From: Gonium pectorale
Lineage: Eukaryota > Chlorophyta > Chlorophyceae > Chlamydomonadales > Volvocaceae
Assembly (NCBI GenBank): GCA_001584585.1
Contig: LSYV01000334.1
Coordinates: 11,226 to 22,142 of the forward strand
Reading direction: 5' to 3'
Length of the DNA stretch: 10,917 bases
Shown here in pieces: positions 1-6,912 of the stretch (positions are counted from its first letter, which is position 1; each line of letters starts with the position of its first letter). The position numbers and the translations under genes are program-made. The notes beneath the pieces are model-generated. The model made no database searches, was not told the DNA's origin, and saw only the letters and a list, made by a program, of their open reading frames with translations.

Positions 1-29
1 ACCCACGCGTGCCATCCCGCGGCACAAAC

Positions 30-145
30 CTGCTGCTGCTGCTTGTGGTGCGGCGCCTGCTGGCTGCGCTTCAGGCGCTGCGAGATCTTGTGGTCGATGC
101 TGGTGCCGTGCGCGGGGCCGTCCAACTGCGCCTGACGCAGGGCGC
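30..145 (-). CDS. Probable internal exon of an unidentified minus-strand gene (partial)
   Basis: Read on the minus strand, this 116-base stretch is open with almost only G or C at third positions. The peptide contains QLDGPAHGTSIDHK and ends in a Gln run after HHK, so it is hydrophilic, basic and Gln/His-rich. A pyrimidine-rich tract ending in CCCCCAG precedes it (AG at 147-146), and a GT donor follows the CAG repeat (29-28). The assumed frame uses the first two exon bases to complete a codon. The plus-strand frame over the same bases has much poorer codon use, which argues for the minus strand. The other minus-strand frame is also open but less codon-biased. I do not recognise a domain. The 3' part of the gene lies left of the window; 5' exons should lie to the right and were not identified confidently. 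There may be no splicing at 29-28, in which case the exon runs on to the edge. Confidence 0.45.
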
Positions 146-241
146 CTGGGGGCGGCGCGGCAGGGGGGCGCGCGGCGCGGGTTGGAGGGTGGCGTCACAG
201 GCAAGCTGTGGTTAAGGGACGGATGGCTCCAGGTATGCGGG

Positions 242-349
242 CGGTTGTGGTTGCGCTTGCGGTTGCGGTTGCGTGTGTGTTACGTCATGCGAATGTGCGT
301 GCTTGTGGACAGGCTGCAAATAGACTAGGCAAGGTAGGCGAGGTAGGCG
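242..349. repeat. Short tandem repeats (GGTTGC-like hexamers; AGGTAGGCG x2)
   Basis: Bases 242-273 are built from GGTTGC, GGTTGT and GCTTGC hexamers. Bases 332-340 and 341-349 are two exact copies of AGGTAGGCG. They lie in apparently non-coding sequence just before the GT microsatellite and look like slippage-derived simple repeats. Confidence 0.7.
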
Positions 350-388
350 AGGCAAACAGTCGAGCAGTCTGGCATTCTAGCCGGCAGC

Positions 389-440
389 GTGTGTGTGTGC
401 GTGTGTGTGTGTGCGTGTGTGTGCGTGTGTGTGTGTGCGT
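389..440. repeat. Interrupted GT microsatellite
   Basis: About 52 bases of GT dinucleotides interrupted at near-regular spacing by GC steps (GTGTGC units). Such tracts are common in introns and spacers of volvocine algae. It produces spurious open frames of alternating Val/Cys or Thr/His on both strands. It probably lies in an intron or 5' flank of the minus-strand gene at the left edge. Confidence 0.9.
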
Positions 441-939
441 TGGCATAGGCGTGGGTGGCAGCGGTCTGGGTGTGGGTATGTAGGGAAAGGCGGCCCATGG
501 GGAGAGGGGCGTACGCATGCACATGTCTTCCAACGGACCATGTGGATGCCTTCAGCTGATGTGGGCTCGACCCCAACCGCTCCCCCATCGGGTTTGGGAG
601 CGTGGGACACTTCAGGCCGTGTGGCGGGGGTGCGTGAGGTGCAGGCGCGGTGCAGAAGTGCTGCTGCCACACGGGCGCTTAATTCCATGATGCTGCCATC
701 GCGTGAATGCACACCCCTGCGCTGCCCTCGCTGCGCGAGAGCAGCACCCAACTGCACGCGCCCGGTGTCGGGTTCCCGCCGGAGTGCCCACGCGTGCCCC
801 ACGCCCCGAGCCCCTCGCGCACAGTCATGATCCTCAATGCATGCAACTGAGCCAACGACACTTCCATATTGGGCGATTTGGCGTCCCAAACACACCTGCG
901 AACTCCCACGCCGGCTGGGCGGCGGCCGCACCATCGCCG

Positions 940-1370
940 AAGTCGAACTGAAATGTCGGGTTAAAATCTCCCATGATACTTTACAGAACAGAATAAAGGA
1001 TATCTGCCATCTAAAGAGTAGAATACTGAATGTTGTCACAACGGGAAGAGTAGCACAGTGTGGACCAATGTTGCTTTTAGGAGCACGCTTTACGAATGGA
1101 AACTACTCCACTAGCGTGGCTCGGTGCGCCGACTGCCAAACTTCTCGATACGGTAAAAGCTCGGCCAAACATCCCGCCTAACACTGGGTATCCGCACCTC
1201 ATTAAATGCGAACGACGCTACAGAAGACATACAATTCACACTGTGATTTATTATCCTGCCCTCGCGGCGAACTCTACCACCAGCTTACCATCGGGTTTAT
1301 TCTTGCACTTTGGGCCAGTGGCCATCCTCAGCAACACGACCTCATTTGCATAGTGTTATTGGCGTCTGGG
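940..1370. other. AT-richer island in intergenic sequence, no gene recognised
   Basis: This stretch is visibly richer in A and T than the rest of the window, with runs such as TTAAAATC and TTTATTATCC. It contains a small palindrome (TCACA-C-TGTGA, 1236-1246) and the only minus-strand TGTAA (TTACA on plus, 981-985), the volvocine poly(A) signal. An open frame from an ATG at 837 crosses part of it, but its codons lack the G/C third-position bias of the real exons and nothing in it resembles a known protein. It could be the remnant of an inserted element or simply a diverged spacer. I see no terminal repeats or target-site duplication that would prove a transposon. Confidence 0.4.
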
Positions 1371-1395
1371 CAGCGCCGGTCACGCCGAGGACCCG

Positions 1396-1420
1396 CCAGG
1401 CCAAGTCGTTTTTGGCCTGG
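1396..1420. repeat. Perfect 9-bp inverted repeat (hairpin)
   Basis: CCAGGCCAA at 1396-1404 is exactly complementary to TTGGCCTGG at 1412-1420, with a 7-base loop (GTCGTTT). It lies at the right border of the AT-richer island, just beyond the end of a minus-strand coding candidate. Its role is unknown. Confidence 0.8.
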
Positions 1421-1626
1421 GCTTACGGCATCCAGGACGGCAGCCCCTCGATGAGCCGGTCGACCATGCGTCTGACGGCGTCGCGCCTACTCTTATAGCG
1501 AGGGCCATAGACTGAAGCGCGGAGAGGTAGGAGCGCGACCCCGCTGCCCGATGTGTCAGTCCCGTTGGCCTGGCCCTGCGCGCCACGTGCCGGGTTGCTG
1601 AGACTGGCTGTATCCGCGCTCCGTTA

Positions 1627-2223
1627 TCCATTATCGATCGACCTTGTATCGGGACACGACGAAGGCTGTGCACAGCGCTGTTGACCTTCATTACGGGTGT
1701 TGCGCCGCGCGCAAGGTCCGGTCCCGTCACCACGCCGCCGTTGCAGTTGTTCAGCTCCTAGGCAGCACAGCCTCACCTGCGTGTGCTCGGTGCCCATGTA
1801 CGCGTCTCGCGCATCCATCTGGTGCTGTCTGGCGCGTCCTGCGTGCTTGGTCGTGCTCCGGCTGCTCGTCGTCTGCTCGATGGGTCACGGCCGCCGAGCG
1901 GCCCGGTGCACATGCGAATGGGGGCATTACCCGTCGCGCCGCATCCCGGTTCACCCAACGCTCTTTACCAGCAGGATGCGCCCGCGCGTCCTCCCCAGTG
2001 TCTGCAACCTCCCCCGCCGCAACCCCGCCCGCACCCGCGTGCCGCCCGTCCACCTGGCTTTGTCCCCACGCAGCTCCTCCTACACGCGAGGGCAGCAGCT
2101 CGCACTGCGCCGTCGCGCCCCGCGCCGTTGAACGAGGGCCATCTCCCGGAGCATCACCGACACCGGCCGCGCGAGGCAGCCGTCGCCGACGGTCCTCACC
2201 CGCGTTTCGCTACGGGCCGCGCG
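1627..2223 (+). other. 5' flank / likely leader of the metallophosphoesterase gene
   Basis: This GC-rich stretch upstream of the ATG at 2224 is open in several frames by composition. None of these frames shows a recognisable domain or the codon pattern of the exons. I see no convincing TATA box, so the promoter is probably TATA-less or further upstream. One upstream frame runs in phase into the metallophosphoesterase start, but the peptide is low-complexity and the phosphoesterase core begins directly after the ATG at 2224. I therefore treat the upstream part as leader. Confidence 0.4.
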
Positions 2224-5128
2224 ATGGTGACTGTGTGCGTCGTGTCGGACCTCCACCTGGAGGCGCGGCCGCTGGACCTGGACGCCGTGCTGCAGCCGGG
2301 CCACACCGCCGACGGTGAGGCACAGAGCGACTTTGCGGCGGCCCTCCCCTGCGTTCGCCCTCGCTCGGTGGGCGTTCGCTCTCGCTCGGGCTCCTCGGTG
2401 GCGAGCGACCCACTTCGGCCACAGCGCCGCAATCCGCGACCCGCAGCCGCAGCGGGTTCCCTGGCCTGCACGTGTGTGCCGTACTCGGGCGCAGCCGCAG
2501 CGTTTCCTTGAGTGGTTGTCGCTTGGTGAGCGTCCCACCCCCTGCTCCAAACCCTAACAGCCCCGTGCCTGTTTGCCCCGCTCCCTCGTCCTTTCGCCGC
2601 TGCTACGCCCGCAGTGCTATGCCTGCTGGGCGACATTGGCGACCCCTCCTCGCCTGCCTATCGCGACTTCATCGCCGCCGTGGCGCCCCGCTTCCCCACA
2701 GTGCTGCTGCTGGCGGGCAACAATGAGTACCGCAACCGCCACAGCCACCACCACCACAGCCGCCGCCCCAGCATCGGAAAGCAGCAGGCGGAGGGGGAGG
2801 GCACGGACACCGGGCGCGCCGGCACGCCGGCCGCTCGTGGCGGTCGTGGCGAGGGCGGCGGCTCACAGCACGGCGCCGACGGGTACCTGCGGCACGCGGC
2901 TGCCGCTGCTGCCGCCGCCGAGTCTCCGCACCGCTCCATGGCGCAGACGGAGGAGCTGATCCGCGCTGTGGCTGCGGAGCACCCCAACGTGCACTTCCTG
3001 CAGAACGGCACCCACGTGGTGGGCCGCGTGGCGTTCATCGGTACGACGCTGTGGTCGTACTTGCCGGACGATCCGCTGCCGCTGCCGGAGGAGGTGGACA
3101 GCCCCGCGCCCGCAGCCGGCACCGCCACTGCAAGCGCCACATCGGCAGCGGCGGCCGTCCCTGCCGCCGTCGCAGCGGCCGTCGCAGCGGCCGTCCCAGC
3201 GGCCGTCCCTACTGTCATCCCTGCGGCGGGCGCTGCGGCTCTCCCCGGCGGAGGGGAGAGACAGGACCGCAGCGCGCCCTGGGAGGCTGAGGCGGCGCGG
3301 CAGCGCTCGGCGGGAGGAGGCGCTGGGCTGGGCGCTCGGGCGGACACCGGCGCGACTCCCGCCACACCGGAGCTGGCCGGCGCGCTGTCGCGTGCCCCCT
3401 CTGGCTGCGCGCAGTGGGCGCAGTGCAGTCCGCCCTCCGCCGCGCAGCCGATACCCATGCAGACGAGTCCCCGCGGGTGGCCCCTCAGGGGCCCCACAAC
3501 GCTCGTGGCCCGGCCGCCCACGCAGGTGGCGCAGTCGCTGCCGGCGCCCGCCTCGCGCTTCGACCGCGACAGCAGCTGCTCCCAGGCCGGGGCCGGGGCC
3601 GACAATGACGGCGGCGCGGCCGACGGCCAGGGCCGCGGCGGCGCTGGTGGCGTGGCGCCGTGTGTGCGGCGGCGGGTGCTGCTCCGCCACTGCGTCTCGC
3701 TGTCCAAGTTGCCGCCGGACGCGCCCTGCCCGCCGCTGTTTGTGTCGCGGGAGGCGTCCACTGCCAGCCACAGCAGTGGCAGCAGCGGCAGCCGGAGCAG
3801 CTCCAGTGGCTCGGGCGGCAGTGAGGGCGATAGCGGGAGCAACAGCGGCAGCAGCAGCAGCGAGAGCGAGGCGGAGGGGGAGTCCGGGCGCGCGTCGGCG
3901 CCGACGTCGCATGCGCTGCAGTTGCCTGCCCTGGCCTCGCAGCTGGCCGCGATGCAACTGCGCTCGCTGTCAGAGGCCGCCTCGGCCGCGGCCTCGCCCA
4001 CGCGCCCGGACCCCCCTGCTCCCGCCGAGGGCCTCCACCACCACACCCCAAAGCACCACCACCACCATCACCACCACCATCACCGTCGGCCCTCCAGCTC
4101 CAGCGCCGCGGCCGCCGCCTCGCCCGCCGCCATGGGGGCTCCTCCCCCTCCCCCTCCTCCCCCCGCTCCCCCCCGCACCATCCGGGAGTACATCGCCGCC
4201 ACGTCGCTCGACTTCCGCCGCATCCACTCCGTGCCCGGCGGCCCGCCCATCACCCCCGACACCACCAACGCCCTGCACGCCGCGTCGCTGGCCTACCTGG
4301 CTGCCGCCGTGGCGGCAGCGCGCGGCGCGGGCCTGACGCCGGTTGTGCTGTCGCACCACGCACCCTCGCTGCGCGGCACCTCGCACCCGCGCTTCGCGGG
4401 CCACCCCTCCACGCACGCGTACGGCACCGACCTGGAGCCCTTCCTGGAGGGCAGCGGCATCGCGGCCTGGTACTGCGGCCACACGCATCACAACTTCGAC
4501 ATGCTGCTGCGGGTGTGTGGGAAGGGACAAGGGAGGAGGGGGAAATTGGGGGAGACGGGTACGGGAGGCGAGGCGGTCGGGGAGATGCGGGCGTGGTTAC
4601 GAAAGTTACCTGTCCAGGGCTTGACAAATGACAGGGCGAGGTCAGGGGCCCAAGTACTGGCACGCTGAGTGCTTGTGAGCACCTGTCCGGCAGCGGTTGG
4701 CCCGGTCCAACAGCGCGATCCAGTCCGGACCAAACCCCCAGGGCAAACCCTCCTCATTGGTACCCCTCCCCTCCCCTCTCTTCCCGCACACCCGGCAGGG
4801 TAACGTGCGGCTGGCCAGCAACCAGTTTGGCTCGCAGCCGCAGCCGGCCGCGGGCTACAGCACCACCTGGCGCCACGCGCTGCCGGAGCCGGGGCAGGGG
4901 CTGGGGCCGTCCGTCCGCGGCGTGGCGGCAGCCGGCATGCTGCCCTCTGTGCCGCCCGCGCGTACGGCCAGGGCCAAGGCAGAGGCTGAGGAGCCGGAGG
5001 AGGGGTCATCGCTGACAGCGGCTCTGGTGCAGCGGGGCGCGTCGCCGTGGCGGTCAGCGGCCAAGGGCCGCTCGCTGTTGGCGGGTATGGCGCCGGCGGG
5101 CGTGGGCTTCATGGGGGTACAGTGCTAA
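2224..5128 (+). CDS. Calcineurin-like metallophosphoesterase, 3 exons, 772 aa, with large low-complexity inserts
   Basis: The model joins exons 2224-2314, 2615-4512 and 4799-5128 (2319 bases including TAA). Introns start GTGAGG and GTGTGT and end GCAG and GCAG; intron 1 is phase 1, intron 2 phase 0. Family metal-ligand motifs appear in order: SDLHLE (D9, H11), LLGDIGD (D37), AGNNEY (N66), FIGTTLWSY (171-179), SHHAPS (610-615) and CGHTHHNFD (651-659). After intron 2, GNVRLASNQFGS matches the usual closing strand, which confirms the splice. The family hydrolyses phosphomonoesters or diesters with a two-metal centre; the substrate here is unknown. N67 sits where catalytic His is normal (GNHE/D). 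Low-complexity inserts occupy about residues 72-138 and 184-550, including AAAV repeats, a Ser/Gly/Glu stretch, ten His (511-520) and a Pro run, so the protein is about twice or more the usual core length. The C-terminal tail from about 680 is Ala/Gly-rich. No signal peptide or membrane segment is seen. The start is chosen because the core begins immediately after it. If intron 2 were retained, the frame would stop at 4668 and lose the last core strand. Confidence 0.85.
2351..2389 (+). repeat. Imperfect tandem duplication in intron 1 of the metallophosphoesterase
   Basis: GCGTTCGCCCTCGCTCGG at 2351-2368 recurs at 2372-2389 with one mismatch in 18 bases and a 21-base period. It sits inside the 300-base first intron, so it does not affect the protein. 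It is probably a slippage product. Confidence 0.8.
3172..3207 (+). repeat. Coding 12-bp tandem repeat (Ala-Ala-Ala-Val units)
   Basis: Three consecutive copies of GCAGCGGCCGTC occur here (one base differs in the third), flanked by partial copies from about 3145. They encode an AAAV-type repeat inside the second insert of the metallophosphoesterase. The 12-base unit keeps the frame, so copy number can change without frameshift. This marks the insert as a slippage-expanded linker rather than a folded domain. Confidence 0.85.
4054..4083 (+). repeat. Coding histidine tract (10 His)
   Basis: Ten consecutive His codons (mostly CAC with two CAT) encode residues 511-520 of the metallophosphoesterase, preceded by a shorter HHH and followed by Arg-Arg and a Ser/Ala run. 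A C-rich stretch encoding a Pro run follows at about 4138-4173. The tract lies in the linker just before the core resumes at RTIREY (551). A metal-binding role is possible but not shown. Confidence 0.9.
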
Positions 5129-5950
5129 AGGTGATTTGAGGAACGCCTACCCTGTAGGACGGCTGTGCGCACCCCCTGGGCGGGGACTTTGTTGCTTTGA
5201 TTGTCGGGGAGGGGGGAGAGGAGGAGAAGAGTGGGACTAAATGGCGTGGCACCTTCGCCGATCACCGGGATTAGGATCTTGGCCTGCTCTGCAGAGTCTC
5301 CGGCGGCTATTGCAGTGACTCCTTGGGAGGTGGTGGGCAGCGTGTTGAAAAGGGCGGAAGTGGTTTTGGCATCTTCCCCCTTCGGGTTGCTGTTTGTAGT
5401 TGGGCACTGTGACAGCACTGTACGATACCAGCACAACCGTCTTGCTCCCGTGTAGTTCGTCTTGCATCCTCTCAACGTGTTGATTGTGTTGGTGCAATTT
5501 TTGCTGTGGGGCTCGTCGCTTTAGCGAGAGGGGAGAGGTGCAGGCGCAGAGGGGCGGCAGCTGGAGAGCGCGATTCACGTCGCGAAGCGGGTCCCGTACG
5601 TCATCAATAGCCGGTCGGACGTGCAGCTGCGAATGCCACGGCTCTAGTCTACATGCCGGGCTCCAGGGAAGCTTGCTAGGCCAAGCTTAGCTAAGCGTCA
5701 TTGCGCGCCGTTAAAAATAAGAATACAAGGTCCGTTTTTTAGGGTTTCTCCCCCGGAGATGGAAACTGCACGCCGGGTGTGTGCCGGGATGGTGGCTAAG
5801 GCGAGTGTGCTGTCGTACTCGGAGCGTGCGGCAGCGTCTTGAGGGTAGTGCATCGGGGCCGGCCGCGTTCGAGCATCCGGCAACAAACTCTAACTCGGGC
5901 CACAGCGTATGCATGCACTCGCAGGGACATGCATCGCATGCCGGGTACGC
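5129..5950 (+). other. 3' flank of the metallophosphoesterase gene and spacer
   Basis: No convincing coding sequence was found here; codon bias is lost directly after the stop at 5126-5128. The usual volvocine poly(A) signal TGTAA is absent between the stop and 6620. TGTAG variants occur near 5152, 5395 and 5451 and one of them may serve, or the 3' UTR is unusually long. A short A-rich/T-rich patch lies at about 5711-5743. Confidence 0.4.
5669..5688. repeat. Perfect 7-bp inverted repeat carrying two HindIII-like sites
   Basis: AAGCTTG at 5669-5675 is complementary to CAAGCTT at 5682-5688, with a 6-base loop (CTAGGC). It lies in the spacer between the two recognised genes. It could fold in RNA, but the stem is short and no function is evident. 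Confidence 0.7.
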
Positions 5951-5952
5951 AG

Positions 5953-5983
5953 CCCCCCGGGTTCATTCGGGGGGGTATATAAA
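5953..5983 (+). promoter_or_regulatory. TATA box preceded by a GC hairpin (candidate promoter)
   Basis: TATATAAA at 5976-5983 is the best TATA box in the window and is followed by a pyrimidine-rich stretch. Immediately upstream, CCCCCCG (5953-5959) and CGGGGGG (5968-5974) form a perfect 7-bp stem. A plus-strand transcript would be expected to start near 6005-6015. What it drives is unclear: a short independent transcript, or a distal first exon of the CtpA gene. The core-promoter reading is inference from consensus only. Confidence 0.45.
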
Positions 5984-6620
5984 TCTCTCTTTTGGGTTGT
6001 TCGTCATCTCATCCCCGGGTTGATTTTGTGGCGGCGATCGTGCCTCAATGGCTTAGTCCCGGCGTGGGGTGTAGGGGCGCCGCAACCCCGCGCCCGGCGT
6101 GTCTGTTTGTCGCTGTCTGCGTGCATGAGGTCCTCGGCTGGTCGTGGTCGTGCGCAGCGGCAGACGCCGGCGCCAGGTGCCAGGCGCGTGCTTGCGCGGG
6201 CTGCGTGGCCTCGATGCCGGTGCGCATAGAGCATGACTGCGGCCGTCCGGCTCCAGTGCAACCATGTTGGGTTGCCACTTGCCGGGGTGGCCACCTCGGG
6301 TTTGCTTTCTCTCTCCGAGGACTCCAGTTGATCGATGGCACGTTCCTGCCCTCAGTGGCGGTTGGGTTCCCGTTGTCGAGGCAACGCAATTTCAACGTGC
6401 GGGGGCACCGGCCGCACATGCGGGCGCCGCCCACGGTGCGCAGTTGCAATGCAGTTCCGCGTGGTTTGCGTACGGTGAGTGCCGTATCGCCGCATGAGTT
6501 TTGTTGTATGGTAAAGGAGAGTGGCGCCCGGCGGGGTGCTCAGCAAATGGGCGACGCCGGCCTGGCCCGGTCCGCCCGGGCCCGTTGGTGAAAAAACTTT
6601 GAGTTGCATGACATGATACT

Positions 6621-6625
6621 TGTAA
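6621..6625 (+). terminator. TGTAA, candidate poly(A) signal
   Basis: This is the only TGTAA on the plus strand that I find between the metallophosphoesterase stop and the CtpA gene. TGTAA is the established poly(A) signal in Chlamydomonas, normally 10-20 bases before the cleavage site. It could end the metallophosphoesterase transcript (3' UTR of about 1.5 kb) or a short transcript starting near the TATA box at 5976. A five-base word can also occur by chance. Confidence 0.3.
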
Positions 6626-6912
6626 ATATCTCTGCCACCTGTTATCGTACCATACGCCGTTTGCTGCCATCGCTGGTTTTGACGTTTGGCATGTACATGC
6701 CGCGCCTCAAAGGACGCGCGTCCATGCCCGAACCCGACCACGACGCCTGTGTGCCAAAACCCCATATGGGCGAAAAATCACACCAGTGCTTTGGGACGAA
6801 TTTGACGCATGTAGCGCCAAAACGGGCGGTTGCAGTACCTGTACCATGGGACGGTGCCCAAGCGACAGCCCCTATCCCAGTTTATCCGATCGCCAGCCTC
6901 TTATCCCACGCA

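Noticed and set aside
285..1039. Long minus-strand open frames across the GT repeat and its flank
   Set aside because: They depend on the microsatellite (alternating Thr/His) and on GC-rich sequence lacking stops. They show no codon bias matching the real exons and no domain.
837..1181. 114-codon plus-strand frame across the AT-richer island
   Set aside because: It lacks G/C third-position bias, has no recognisable domain, and lies in sequence with intergenic composition.
1493..1497. TATAA on the minus strand as promoter for the left-edge gene
   Set aside because: It lies only 26 bases before the nearest minus-strand ATG and inside the candidate coding frame at 1426-1623, so the two readings conflict and neither is supported further.
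2658..4051. Minus-strand frames of up to 462 codons opposite the metallophosphoesterase
   Set aside because: They mirror the GC-rich, low-complexity exon on the other strand. The plus frame carries the ordered phosphoesterase motifs, while the minus frames are Ala/Arg/Pro-rich with no motif.
972..6621. Shared word CATGATACTT at 972-981 and 6612-6621, each next to a TGTAA-type signal
   Set aside because: Only ten bases match and flanking similarity fades at once. It is not enough to claim a dispersed repeat.
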